Below, piece after piece: positions 33,722-45,285 of a DNA stretch of 64,000 nucleotides. The DNA is taken from positions 3,472,001 through 3,536,000 of the forward strand of contig JAEBUN010000002.1 of the NCBI GenBank assembly GCA_023014365.1, given 5' to 3'. Made by a program: the position numbers and the translations under genes. The notes beneath the pieces were generated by a model. The model worked only from the letters and a program-made list of their open reading frames with translations, searched no databases and was not told the origin of the DNA. Positions within the stretch are counted from its first letter, which is position 1, and the number at the start of each line of letters is the position of its first letter. Source of the stretch: Lepiota brunneoincarnata (lineage: Eukaryota > Basidiomycota > Agaricomycetes > Agaricales > Agaricaceae).

Positions 33722-35627
33722 ATGTCTAGTAATGTATCGCTCGAGAAAAGCGAGGTCTCTTCCCTCGTCTCAATGATTGCAAACTCCGCTGGCATACTTG
33801 AGTCTTACTATGAAAGGAGCTCAAAGCCCTATGTTCCATCTCTCACTGACCTGACACCACACCCACTGGACACTGAGCTTTCGTCTTTGGAGCTTAGGGC
33901 TGCTACCCAAATACTCGAAGGAGCTTGTGCTCAGCTCTGTACTTTGCTTACACGCCCCAACCATAACTTGCTCAATGTGTGTAACAATTCCAAGTCTTGC
34001 TCTGTGGGCGAACGGCTTACCGTCTTACTGTCTCCTCTAGAAATTTTTGAGTGTATGCAATATTTAATTACTCTGTCTACCTGGCTAAATGCTGCTTGCA
34101 GTTTCACCTGCCAACGTGCCTCAACACCGCCATCAATGCCAAAGTGGTGGATGCGATCGGCACAGACCCGAATGGGATGCCCATTGAGAAAATCAGTGAG
34201 AAGACGGGGATCGAGGCTGGGAAATTGGGACGTGTGCTGCGCTTCCTATGCACAAATCACATTTTCACCGAAGGTTTGTCCCCCATTGATGGTTTCGGTA
34301 TAACATTATTTCAACATCAACCGTTCACAGTCTCTGCCGACACTTTCGCCAATAATCGTTTGAGTATACAATTGGAGTCTTCGAACGCGCTACCATCTGC
34401 AGGTCTTCATTTGTAAGTATATGGTTGAGCTTAGGTGCCTGACAGCTGACCCAGAGGCTGCAGAATTGACGAGCAATACAAGGCGGCTGGTTATTTGTAC
34501 GAGACGCTCTCAGATCCTGAGTGGGGCAAGTCGGATGCAGCCCACCACTCTGCATTCAATAAACAATCTGGGTATCCTGGATCTCTCTTCACGTTCTATG
34601 AAGGGGTAAGCACCCCCAGAGCCCTCAAGCCTAGTACATACCTTCTAACGTAAATTGACAGAAGGACGGCGGGAAAGGGGCGGAGTATGGTGCGCGGCTC
34701 GGTCGAGGCCTTGCAGCGTTCAACAGTGCAGTTGAGGCTCTTGCAGTCATCAAAGGTACCTAGCTCTGAAATATCCGTCTCAGCCCTTCTTGGATGATTA
34801 ACAAATTTATGGTGCGCAGAATTTCCGTGGGACGAGATGCCCCATGGAACGGTTGTGAATGACGTTGGCGGGGGAGTTGGACATATTGCCCTTCACCTTG
34901 CGAAGGCACACCCACATCTCAGATTCAAGCTGCAAGATCTCCCCGAACGAATTAAACAAGCGGAGAACGAGATATGGCCTCGGCAGTGTCCTGAGGCGAT
35001 TCGGGAAAATCGTATTGAGTTCAAGGCATTTGATTTCTTCAAGGAACCTCCCATCGCCAATTGTGATATTTATTATGTGAGGAAAATTTTGACTCTCGTG
35101 ATCGCCGCACTGCCAACTGATTGTTTTCTTTCTCTACAACTAAAGCTTAAGCATATACTGTACGTTTTCATCATCAGAGAGACCCATGTGAATGCTAATA
35201 GATCGTAACGCAAGGCACAACTGGCCCGATGCAGATGCAATCAATATACTTACCAATGTCAGGAAGGCGATGAGCCCAAATAGTCGTGTCTTAATCCGTC
35301 GGTATTTCTTCCATCAGTAAACGCATAGGGGATCTTGACCTTGATTAATTCACAGATGAATTCATTCTCCAGACAGTCAACCGTGTACCAGATGAAGAAT
35401 GTTCCTTCGCACAAGCGCCTGAACCTCTCCTTCCCAACTTTGGCACTGGTCGGATCCGACAATACAGCATGGATCTGGGCATGTTGAGCATGTTTAACAG
35501 CCAAGCACGTCGCCTTGATGAATTTGTCGAGATTGGGAAAGCAGCTGGGCTTGAGTTTAGTATGATGCAGGATTTCGGTGAAATGGGTGTTGTTGAGTTG
35601 CGGCTCCCTCAGACTTGGTTGGCTTGA
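33722..35627 (+). CDS. SAM-dependent O-methyltransferase (COMT-like, Methyltransf_2), nine exons, 456 aa
   Basis: Exons 33722-33976, 34102-34273, 34331-34412, 34464-34605, 34662-34755, 34820-35076, 35146-35159 (14 nt), 35215-35297 and 35356-35627 total 1371 nt. The N-terminal part (to about residue 170) is the helical dimerisation/winged-helix region, with NAKVVDAIGTDPNGMPIEK and VLRFLCTNHIF. The catalytic part has SAM motif I VVNDVGGGVGHIALHLAK (about residue 265), then LQDLPERIKQAE, the general-base region HNWPDADAINIL, and VLIHEFILQTV, all as in plant and fungal COMT-like enzymes. Fungal members often sit with secondary-metabolite genes, but none is visible here, so the substrate is unknown. 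The 14-nt exon 7 encodes LKHIL and is needed to keep the frame. A truncated duplicate follows at 38.5 kb. Confidence 0.88.
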
Positions 35628-36048
35628 TCATCATCTCTTGGACTTGGGCTGGTCCTGGTTGCAGAGAGCTTTGAGAAATACATGCCTTTGAGTCGTGTAT
35701 GAATATGTACAATAGTCGGGCAATGTCAATATATGGATTTAGGGGGGTTACAGGGATGTGTTATAGTGACTTGGGCACGTTCTATTCTTACGAAGGGGGG
35801 GTCGCCCTAAGCAGCCTATGCTGGACGGTCTGGAGACCTTCAATTTATATTGTTCCCAACCAATGAGTAATATTTCGATAAAATTTGTGAATACGATACG
35901 CTAGCGAAAAATACGAGGCCAAGAAATGGTGCCATAGCACCGTCCAGTACCCCCTCTCGAGCGGCATTCTCCCTTCATTTCATCCGAGCGCTTCCAAAAG
36001 ACTGCACAGGGCTAATAGGCGAGGCAACTCACCGATTGACTGACTCAA
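34488..36048 (+). repeat. Segmental duplication, copy A (methyltransferase 3' part)
   Basis: Nearly identical in the coding part to 38491-40450, starting at TTATTTGTACGAG in exon 4 and running past the stop into the flank. The last matching block (CTAATAGGCGA.., CTCACCGATTGAC) is at 36011-36040. Confidence 0.85.
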
Positions 36049-36113
36049 CTCCAAGACCGCCCTCAACAACTCCAATTGCTTTCCTGCGAAACCCCCATGC
36101 CCGATATTAGCGG

Positions 36114-37063
36114 TAGGGCTGCGCACCGTACCGTATCGGGTGACGGCCGTATGCTGACGGGTCAAATACGGTATGCTAGCGGGTGTACCCGTAACCGTAA
36201 AGGCAAACCAAATTCATTGACGGGACGGGACGGGGGTTCATACGGCCGGTAACGGGTCGGTACGGTACATACTTTATATTTCTTCACTCTATCGAAAAAA
36301 GGGTCTATGGTAAAGTGAGTATTTAAAGGACTTTGTCAATTGTAACACGAGCGAGCCTCAGGCGCTGCTTGACCATCATTAATGTGCGGATCGTCCCTGG
36401 TTGCAGGCTCGCACGACGCAGCGAGATTGTATCACGGCCACCAGAGAAGATTCGCTCGACCGCGACGGCCGAGCCTAGTGATGATTTATATCAGGATTAA
36501 CATATTTTGGATGCTACACAATCTCCCTTTTATCTTCGAACATGATGGCTTGACATAGTGCCAAGATAACATGCTTTGTCAGACTGTCATTAGTGCAATG
36601 TTCTAGATATTAATCAGATACAACACGAGGCTAGGAAGATGACCGATGCCAATGAAAGAGAAATAATACCAAGCCATCATGGGATCCCATATAACTCATT
36701 AGCAGGGTCAAGTGCTAACGAGCATGAAGGGGAGTGGTGACTGAAATTAGTTTTAAAGCGCACGGGGCGCAGATATCGGGTACATCATATGCAGTCGCAA
36801 TGAAAAGTGAACCATGGGGTACTTCGTGGCCATGTGAATTTCAAACCAACAGGATCACATTGTCGAACCTGACAAATACTATCGCAACAAACCGTACATG
36901 CTGTCGACGGCCGTTAACGGCCGTCACCCTACGGCTCAATACGGCTTGAACCCGTAAGGCATACGGCCCTCTGAGGTATACCTTTGGCCACTAACGGTAC
37001 GGTATCGGGACCCGTCAACGACGGCCGTACAACCGTTGCATACGGTGACGGTGCGCAGCCCTA
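36114..37063. mobile_element. Deleted hAT transposon, 950 bp, with 8-bp target duplication
   Basis: Flanked by the perfect 8-bp direct repeat ATTAGCGG (36106-36113 and 37064-37071). Ends are inverted repeats: TAGGGCTGCGCACCGT at the left and its reverse complement at the right, with subterminal CCGTA/TACGG-rich sequence. The TAGGG..CCCTA ends and 8-bp duplication are diagnostic of the hAT superfamily. It is too short to be autonomous. Confidence 0.9.
36323..36487 (-). pseudogene. hAT transposase C-terminal dimerisation remnant
   Basis: The minus strand encodes AVERIFSGGRDTISLRRASL followed by PGTIRTLMMVKQRLRLAR, ending at a TAA at 36325-36323. This is the conserved hAT C-terminal dimerisation motif (ER.FS.GR....RR..L...T...L...K..LR). 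The rest of the transposase is absent. Confidence 0.85.
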
Positions 37064-37369
37064 ATTAGCGGTGGCCTTGGACTCGTCAGCACAGGGTATA
37101 GGTCATGAGGAGGTATTGGCTGTAGTGTCGATTGAGGATTTTGTCGGCCACGCGCATATGTTCGTAATGAGGTTGATCTACCTCACTCTGTTGCTGGGTC
37201 GCACAGCTAGCCTCAGTGTATGTTACTAGGGGCTCTGGACCCTATCCCGAGATGCCCATCCGAGCACGGGCCAATAATATCTCAAGTCTGCTGCCCACAG
37301 ATGCTGGCTGTTAAGGACTCTATGATACGATACGAGTAAGCCAGGACCGACGTTCGAGTTCTTTTACTC

Positions 37370-37610
37370 TCTGAATGGTGGACCAATAAGCGCTTCCCAA
37401 GAATACTTAAACCGCCGAGGTGTAGGTGTAACAATGTTAGCTGTCGGTGAACTTTATAATAACGCAGACAACAGACAACAATTAATCCTCTCCTTGCCTA
37501 CTTGTGACTGCTGCTGTTGCTGATAGGAACATCATTCCACCCAGTCTTAATCACCCTCAATATTCGGGCTACTGACTTTTGCTTTCCTGAAGAGCTGTGC
37601 TATGCACAAA
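37370..37610 (-). pseudogene. Second, inverted fragment of the same membrane protein family
   Basis: Plus-strand sequence CGCTTCCCAAGA.TACTTAAACCGC and following blocks resemble 7065-7380, which is the antisense of the membrane protein gene. The fragment therefore runs on the minus strand, opposite to the half at 36040-37205. Confidence 0.6.
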
Positions 37611-38490
37611 ACATTTAGCAAAGGGGGTCAATCTCTGTCCCTGGGTATCATACATTGTGTGTACTTACCCTCTGCAATGCCCTCCATCGCTGTCTCGACT
37701 ATCTTAAATTTTCCTGATGCCACAATTTCGGATAGGTGTTGGAGATATGACGGATATTTAGCCATATGCCTCAGCCAAACATATGTAACAGTGGTTATTT
37801 TGTTGAAGCTCGCAAGACCGCCACTGGACAAAATAAGTGCAGGCCACTCATCAACTTCTTCACTTTGCTAAGGGGGTACCGAGGGGTCCGTCCCTGTAAA
37901 CCTCGAGCCATTTGTTGTTTGATTCTGGAAAGCCCCATCCAGCCCCACTCTGTAATGATGGCTCTATGCAAGCCTATGCACTAATATAAATGGCTCAGTT
38001 GCCTGCAGCCCCTACAGCTAGGCCGTATGGCAGAATTGTTTGGGGCTGATCTTGCCGGCAGAACTGGCAGAACGGCAATTGCCAGGGGTGGCAATATTTG
38101 ACAGAATGACATACATCAGTCGACGCATATAGAGCCTGAATACGATCAGCCACTCAGTAATCTCCGGTATGGAGAATTAAGCTGATCCTCAGTCATAGTA
38201 ACATCTACATATCCATCGAGGGCCCCCCCTTTTTTCGTTGCAATACTGGCTTCGGCAACATATACATCTTTATCACTGATGTTCCCAGACCATGTTCACT
38301 CCTCAACTGTTTTGTTCCATCAGTATGGCAACAGTATAGTTCTTCGTTGCAAGGAAAGTTAGAGCCTTGCTTCACACATTTGTAAATGCATTTAGATATT
38401 CGCGAGGCTTGTGAGGTGTAAAACATGGTGGTTGTTGGGGGGACTTATGCGGGTTTCACCCTTGCGAAGGGCTCATCAGAGGGCTTAAAA
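37611..38490. other. Intergenic
   Basis: No recognisable gene. Short frames only. Confidence 0.4.
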
Positions 38491-39855
38491 CTTATTTGTA
38501 CGAGATGCTCTCAGATCCAGAGTGGGGCAAGTCGGATGCAGCCCACCACTCTGCATTCAATAAGCAATCTGGGTATCCTGGACCTCTCTTCACGTTCTGT
38601 GAAGGGGTAAGCACCCCCAGAACCCCCAAGTCTGGCACATACCTTCTAACGTAAATTGACAGAAGGACGACAGGAAAGGGGCGGAGTATGGTGCACGGCT
38701 CAGTCGAGGACTCACAGCGTTCAACAGTGCAGTTGAGGCTCTTGCAGTCATCAAAGGTACCTAGCTCTGAAATATCCGTCTCAGCCCTTCTTGAATGAGT
38801 AACAAATTTACGGTGCACAGAATTTCCGTGGGACGAGATCCCCCATGGAACAGTTGTGAATGACGTTGGCGGGGGAGTTGGACATATTGCCCTTCACCTT
38901 GCGAAGGCACACCCACATCTCAGATTCAAGCTGCAAGATCTCCCCGAACGAATTAAACAAGCGGAGAACGAGATATGGCCTCGGCAGTGTCCTGAGGCGA
39001 TTCGGGAAAATCGTATTGAGTTCAAGGCATTTGATTTCTTCAAGGAACCACCCATCGCCAATTGTAATGTTTATTATGTGAGGAAATTTTTGACTTTCGT
39101 GATCGCCGCACTGCCAACTGATCGTTGTCTTTCTCTACAACTATAGCTTAAGCATATACTGTACATTTCCATCATCAGAGAGGCCCATGTGGATGCTAAT
39201 AGATCGTAACACAAGGCACAACAGGCCCGATGCAGATGCAATTAAGATACTTACCAATGTCAGGAAGGCGATGAGCCCAAATAGCCGTATCTTAATCCGT
39301 CGGTATTTCTCCCCTCAACAAATGCATAGGAGGTCTTGACCTTGATTAATTCACAGATGAATTCTATTGGTAGACGTACTCAGCGTCACGCTCGTTTCGC
39401 GAACCGCTGAGGTGTGTTGGTAAGCTAATTCTTTTTATGTGTTGAGGACAAGAACTGTATAGTTGTGAAAAAACAGAACACCGGCACACAGAATATGAAA
39501 TAAGTGTGTGCCGGTGTGTGTGCAGAGTGACTCTGCTTTTGTTAAGTTAGGCCGAAAACGGAAGTGACCGGAGTCACTGCGTCTCACCAACAAGTTCATT
39601 CTCCAGACGGTCAACCGTGTACCAGATGAAGAATGTTCCTTCGCACAAGCGCCCGAACCTCTCCTTCCCAACTTTGGGACTGGTCGGATCCGACAATACA
39701 GCATGGATCTGGGCATGTTGAGCATGTTTAACAGCCAAGCGCGTCGCCTTGATGAATTTGTCAAGCTTGGGAAGGCGGCTGGGCTTGAGTTTAGTATGGT
39801 GCAGGGTTTCGGTGAAATGGGTGTTGTTGAGTTGCGGCTCCTTCAGGTTTGATCA
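38491..39855 (+). pseudogene. O-methyltransferase duplicate, 5'-truncated and MITE-interrupted
   Basis: Corresponds to exons 4-9 of the gene at 33722. The SAM-motif exon (38824-39080) is intact and almost identical (EFPWDEIPHGTVVNDVGGGV). Exons 1-3 and the promoter are missing. The last exon is cut near its first codons by a roughly 228-bp insertion (39365-39592), after which the C-terminal LGMLSMFNSQARRLDEF region resumes and ends at a different TGA (LLQV). It cannot make a full enzyme. Confidence 0.88.
39365..39592. mobile_element. MITE, about 228 bp, in the methyltransferase duplicate
   Basis: Absent from the intact gene, where GATGAATTCATTCTCC is continuous. The ends form an imperfect terminal inverted repeat (TATTGGT.AGACG against TGTTGGTGAGACG). 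The target duplication is short (TTC, or an imperfect AATTC/AGTTC). A perfect 13-bp inverted repeat, ACACCGGCACACA, sits inside at 39478-39490 and 39505-39517. No coding capacity. The superfamily is not clear. Confidence 0.75.
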
Positions 39856-40606
39856 TCGTTTCTTGGGCTCGACCTAGTCTCGGTGAAAGGCGGTTTTGAG
39901 AAAGACATGACTTTGAGCAGTGTAGTAGGGTAACGCCAGTTTATGGATTGAGGGGGGTTACGGGGTTATGGTAGGGTGATTTAGGCAGGTTCCATTCTTA
40001 CAAAGGGGAAGTCACCCCAAGCAGCATATCTTGAGGTTGTCTGGGGACTTTCGAGTTGTATTGGTGCCAACCAATAAGCGATGTATCAATGATAATTGCG
40101 AATGCGATACGCTAGCCAAAAAAGCGAGGCCAAGAAGTGATGCCATAAGGAGTAGTTGTGAGGCCCAGCTACTGCTGGTGTATCGCAGTGTCTTGCCCAT
40201 ACGAATGGTATTGCTTTCGGAATGCCCTTAACTTTTATCTTATTCTCACATGTAACAGCAGGACGCAACTCAGTTCTACCACCTCTTATGCTCAGCTCGA
40301 TGGCATACACCACTGACGGTGATTCCGCCACCTCAGCGCACCGTCCGGTACCTGATCTCAAGCTGTACTCTCTCTTTGTTTCATCCTTGCACTTCTACAA
40401 GATTGCGTGGAACTAATAGGCGAAGGGTCTCACCGATTGACCGGCTCAACCTTTCTTAATTGAAATCTTTTCGTATTCAGCGAGTAAGCTCATCACCCTG
40501 CAGCAAAAATTAACTTGGCTTTAATAGGTTTAGAATTAGCAGTTTCTTTAATTCCATAAACATCTAGACAGGCCGGTGAGAAGATTTGTGTGTGTACAGC
40601 AGCTCA

Positions 40607-41201
40607 GGACCTGTTCGGTAACATTGGGCTCAAGCCCGTTCCAACGCCCACCAAATTTGGTTCCCACAATTTGAAATCTAATGATATTGATACCCAATGA
40701 TTTTGAAATATGACCCTGATGTTCGGCAACATATGGGTGACCCCAAAATCTCCATAACAAACATGTCACGCACCGCTAGGAAGGCTGCGATGTGACACAC
40801 TTCTAATTTCACATGCATTCTGCTTGTTGTAGAATTGCATCAGGTGCCCAGAGAGGAGTTTGCGAAGCCAGAAGAGGCCGGTAAGAGAGGAGGAGTGCTG
40901 TGGAAGTGCGGTTAGAGGTTGTGAGGCATGGAGCACTGTGGTGGCTGCCACCGTTGCAGCTCGAATGCATCATTGCTCAATCCGTTGCTCCTCAGCATTC
41001 TTCCTCTGTTTTTCACGCTCTCGTTGACTTAAAGTTGTGGATGTCTGGCATAAGGACTACTTGGTCACATTCTGCTCGATGTGACAATTGTGACCTAACG
41101 CGATAAACCTGTGGGGCAATGGTTCGGTTGATCAACGATATTGTAACCGTTGGATCTCAAAACCCACCAGGCTTGAACCCGATATTGCCAAACAGGCTTC
41201 A
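40607..41201. mobile_element. Small terminal-inverted-repeat element (MITE-like), about 595 bp
   Basis: About 26 bp at the left end (CCTGTTCGGTAACATTGGG, then CTCAAGCC) recurs inverted at the right as CCTGTTTGGCAATATCGGG, then TTCAAGCC. All mismatches are C/T transitions. The ends recall PIF/Harbinger-type MITEs. I could not define a clean target duplication. Confidence 0.5.
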
Positions 41202-41401
41202 GTGGTGTGTGGAATGGCGGTCCGGGCCTATGGTGGGTTGTTGGCACAAGAGTTTCAAAACCCTGTAACAAATCGGTTGCATGACAATATCAGCTGGGTG
41301 GAAAACAGGATCGTAGGTTTATTGCAGACTGGAATGGGCCTCATGTGAACATGTCAAAACAATCTGTGTCTCTATATTTTTCAGAAATCCATAGTTATCC
41401 A

Positions 41402-41680
41402 CTACTCTTTCGGCTTCTTGCTTGCGTTTGCTTTCGCTTCCAAGGCATTAGCTTGGGCTTTGAACTTGTTGAGACCATCATCAAGATGCTTGGTTGCTTT
41501 TTTAGCCTGTTTTTCGTACTCTAATGCTTTTAGTGCATCGGTGATTTTAGCCTTTATGTCGTCTGGTAGATCGTTGCCCTTATTGTCATTACTAGCTGTC
41601 ATCACATCATCAACGAGAACAATTGGGCAAAGATTATTCCACCATACTAGGCATTCTTGGAATCTGTGGTCCTGCCATTA
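41402..41680 (-). CDS. Possible small helical protein or fragment
   Basis: The minus frame reads FQECLVWWNNLCPIVLVDDV, then DLPDDIKAKITDALKALEYE and a Lys/Ala-rich helix ending KKPKE-stop at 41402. The composition looks like protein, but no start or family is clear. It may be the tail of a lost transposon gene. Confidence 0.3.
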
Positions 41681-42734
41681 ATCAACAAATGAATCGACAT
41701 AGGGCAGGATCAGGTCTACATACACAAGTAGTTTGGGGAGCTTGGTTGTTAATCAGTGTACCAACCAGGGGTAGAGTGTAGGGGGACAGGTTTGGATGTG
41801 AGGAGGGCAGTGGTCGCTTTCCAACTTGCCATCCCAAAGTGGCTCGTTGGCTTGCTATATATACCCACCCACCCCCACTGCCTGAAACGTGAGCTGTGTG
41901 GCGGCATGAGGACCCACAACGAGGCTGTGTGGTGGGGATATGTTAGACTGACTTTGGCCCTGTTCGGTGGAGTTGCTGAGTGAAGTGGGCGTCCGCTTGG
42001 CCTGATTTATCGGGTAACTAGGCGGACATGTCAGCTGATGTCACAACATGTCACATCGCTTAGATAGCCCTGACACACCTGAGACCTGCTAGGATTAGTG
42101 ATGTTCCAGCCTGGCTCGAAAAGCCGTCAAGCTGTGACATCAGGAAAATTACCCATACCCTACAAAGGGGAAATAAGTGGAGAAGGGTCCAAAGGGTTGA
42201 CCCTTTCCTAACTTTCGGCCCCCTAACTTTTGTGAGTGGACTAAAAGGGTTGAAAAGGGACCACCATGCACATGAGACATGCTTCTGATTAACACTATAT
42301 ATTATTATGAAGTACAGCACTGAGCTGTGATGAAGGGAAATAAAAGGGGAAGGGACCAGAATGGAGAGGAGAACTGTGGCATAAGGGTCATCCAATGAGA
42401 ATGAGCCAAAAATACAAGAGGAACAGATCAAATGTGATGGAGGAAGGGTGTGCAATTTTGCTGATGGAAAGCCAAGCCCTCTTGAGCCAGGCCAAGCTGG
42501 GCCATGGAGATGGCTCAGTTAGGGCTGAAAGCTTGGCTTGTACTGTAGGAAAGCTGGAGCCAGGGGCTCAGGCCATGGCTTGCCATGAAAAAATGTGTGC
42601 CAATCTGAGCCAATGCACAGAAAGTTCCTAGTCCTGTACAACTATACAGTTGATTCAGCCACAAGTACTAGTATTAAAAATAGACTGTTTGAGGATGAAC
42701 TGCCATCTCCCCATGGAAAGATCCACAGGCATTG
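41681..42734. other. Repeat-like intergenic DNA
   Basis: Contains inverted AAGGGT/ACCCTT motifs (42170-42360) and a GCCAAGC/GCTTGGC-rich block (42470-42560), suggesting small non-coding elements. No gene seen. Confidence 0.35.
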
Positions 42735-43120
42735 TGTTATCAGAAGTCTTATCAGAAGGACAGTTATTTTTAGTTTACATTCCCATGTCACTATGAAACC
42801 ATCAGTAGTGTACATCAGAAGGACTATTCTTAGTTTATGCATCATGTCCCTTATCTCTGAATCGTAGTTACTCTGGTCTGGACTATTACAGTAGGAGTAC
42901 AGCCACACTTAGAAGTATATAAGGATACAGTACATTACCTTGTATCCTTATCTTAGTGTTATACAGTTCTTGCCTCCTATACCTCTTTGCCCTTAAAACT
43001 GACTGGACTATAGTGCTCTGTCATCTCTAAGTCATGCTTAGTAGGACAGGACCAAGTCTGTATAGATATCCTGTGTTGAATGCCATACTACTCAAGAGTG
43101 AACCCCTAACCTGGGTAACA
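42735..43120 (+). repeat. LTR of a Ty3/Gypsy-like element, copy 1 (386 bp)
   Basis: Begins TGTTATCAG and ends GGGTAACA (TGTTA..TAACA termini). It matches 45502-45884 throughout; similarity stops abruptly upstream of TGTTAT in both, which fixes the 5' edge. TATATAAG at 42916-42923 is a likely promoter element. Confidence 0.75.
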
Positions 43121-43260
43121 AAACACTAAGATACTCTGCTGCTTATCTCTTGCTCGCCCTCCACTCTACTCTGCTCTACTGACGTACTGAACGCGTTGAG
43201 ATACTCCAGTCGTTCAAAACAACATACAAAAGAAAACCACCCCTCCGTGTAGCCATCACT

Positions 43261-43479
43261 ATGTCCCTCAACCTCTCCCCGCCAGAAAACCTGGCTTACT
43301 TACTCATTTTTGTCTTCACCTCTACTGCCACCCTCATTGCATACCAAATAATCACCCTAGAACTTGAATGCATCACATGTCCTTACCACTGCTATGTCAT
43401 CAGATCGTGGAACCTGTACTCAGGAATCTCCATCATTGCAACCCAATTTTTCATCCTTCTAGTGATAATTGATCACTAG
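43261..43479 (+). CDS. Small two-helix ORF upstream of gag (72 aa)
   Basis: ATG 43261 to TAG 43477-43479, ending 12 bp before the gag ATG. It encodes two hydrophobic segments, AYLLIFVFTSTATLIAYQII and SGISIIATQFFILLVII, separated by a Cys-containing loop (CITCPYHCYVIRSWN). A homologous frame exists at 46025-46243. By hand count the two differ at 18 synonymous and 9 missense codons plus a lost start and one TGA, suggesting past selection on the protein. I know of no standard Gypsy protein of this kind. Confidence 0.5.
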   Translation: MSLNLSPPENLAYLLIFVFTSTATLIAYQIITLELECITCPYHCYVIRSWNLYSGISIIATQFFILLVIIDH

Positions 43480-43491
43480 ACAACCACCACC

Positions 43492-45285
43492 ATGCCTCCA
43501 AAGAAGTTCTCAGCCTGAGAAATTCCATCACCTTCTCCCAAATCGAGAAGTAGAATCTCTGGATCAGGAACCCAAAATCCAGATCCCAGAAAAAACCCTA
43601 TACCCACTCAAACACTGTCACCATTTTATCCCCCATCTCCATTCAACTCACCTGCTCCAAGTGCATCGACACCCACATGCACTTGAACAAGTTTTGCTGA
43701 AGAACTAGCAGAACGACAAAGATTACAACATGAAAGAGAATTAAAAGAACATTACAAACAAGAAGAAAGGAAATGCAAAGAAGCCGAAGAATATTGTGCC
43801 AAAGTAAACCCACTAAACAATTTTGAACTTCAAAAACTCAAATACACCCTCAAACAACTGAGAGAGCTTTCCCAATCAGAAGAAAACCTACTTACATGTC
43901 ACAAATATGCAGTAAATCAAGGAAAAACTCCCCCAGTAGACAACGACTCAGACATCTACATCACCAATGACAACCAATCAGAACCTGACCCTCAACCACC
44001 TGCATTAACCGCATCAGTACAACCCTTAGCCCTACTAGCACCACCCATACAACCACCAACACCACCACTACCACCACCTGGACAACTACAAATAATGGCT
44101 GCTGCACAAACCCCAAAGGAGTTAGGACTCCTCAAACCCATTGCCTTTGATGGAACCAGAAGATTTTTCAAAGACTGGATCTTCCAATGTGAAGTCTATG
44201 TGCTTGCTAATGCAACCACTTACAACACCAACCTTGCCAGAACCTTATTCATTCTTTTGACAATGCAATCAGGAGATGCCTGAGCCTGGGCCAGGCAATA
44301 CCTCCATGAGAGGAATGCCCAAACCCAAGCAGGACAACCCATAGCCATGGAGTCATGGGACAACTTCACTGCCTGGCTTAGAGCCGACTTCACTCCAGCA
44401 GACAAACATGCGTACATGCATACCAGACTTCAAACCCTGTACCAAGCAGGCAAACCAATGACTGAGTTCAACGCTCAATTCAAGGAACTTGTTTGTCAAT
44501 CTGGACTTAACGAGGATCGCACACTAATCGATCTCTACCGCAAAGCAATCAATTGCTGTATCGCTATGAAGATTGACAAATTGGAGAACCCTCCAACAAC
44601 CATCACCACTTGGTATACCTGAGCCAACAAACTTGATGATAATTTCCACAGAATCAATGCCCTCTATGGTACCCCCAGGAACATGTTTCCTCAAAGGAAC
44701 CAATACCAACCCAACCACGGACCAAACTGCCCAAACAACAATGTGCCCTATGCACAATTCTACCAAAGGAGTAACACTCCATGTTTTACTCCAAGAGTCC
44801 CGCATGCCATGGAAATAGACCATGCCGCAATAGAAGAAGGATTCGAAGATCCTTATCCCAAAATTCCACAACCGGAATATACCAAAGAAAACCCTGCACA
44901 AGAACCATTGGAGTTAGATGCTGCTGTCACCAGACAACAAATGAAATCATATCAGAACCAAGAATGCTTCCGATGCGGAGCTAAAGATCATTGGGTCAGT
45001 AAATGCCCACAACCACTGCCAGCCAGACGCTTCCCAGGAATGCACACCAATCCCCCTCACCCTGCAAGAAACCCCAACTGTCCTTTTTCTGGACAACAAA
45101 ACACTCATCCTGGATTCCTGAATCAAAACAACCAGCCATCACCCCAATGCAAATACTCTCTTGCTGTTGCAGAAGTTGCATCTCAGATGCGCCAGATGGT
45201 CAATGAACTTGATCCTGAGTTACAACAGGAACTCCACTCCACGCTAGCTGAGGATCTGGAGATGCATCCATTCCAGGATTTTTAA
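43492..45285 (+). pseudogene. gag of Ty3/Gypsy-like element, copy 1, with four TGA stops
   Basis: Frame from ATG 43492 to TAA 45283-45285. Pro-rich N-terminus, a capsid-like region (LKPIAFDGTRRFFKDWIFQC, LARTLFILLTMQSGDA, TRLQTLYQAGKPMTEFNAQF) and a CCHC zinc knuckle CFRCGAKDHWVSKC near 44970-45010. In-frame TGA codons are at 43516, 43684, 44281 and 44620. At the last three, copy 2 has CGA. The gag would package the retroelement RNA. Confidence 0.85.

Larger units (their letters stand above)
36040..37205 (+). pseudogene. Pseudogene of the 6-8 kb membrane protein, split by a hAT element
   Basis: Left of the transposon, the plus strand reads like PK.AL.NSNCFPAKPPMPDI, matching PKIAFNVSTCFRTKPITPDI of the gene at 6110-8437. 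Right of it, EEVLAVVSIEDFVGHAHMF and MRLIYLTLLL match EDVLMVASVNDFISHAHIF and PRLIYLTLLL. Only part of the third exon is present and it ends in stops after about 37205. Confidence 0.7.
38491..40450 (+). repeat. Segmental duplication, copy B
   Basis: Counterpart of 34488-36048. The 3' flank diverges and holds about 250 bp (40150-40400) not present in copy A, before the final matching block at 40411-40450. Confidence 0.8.
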
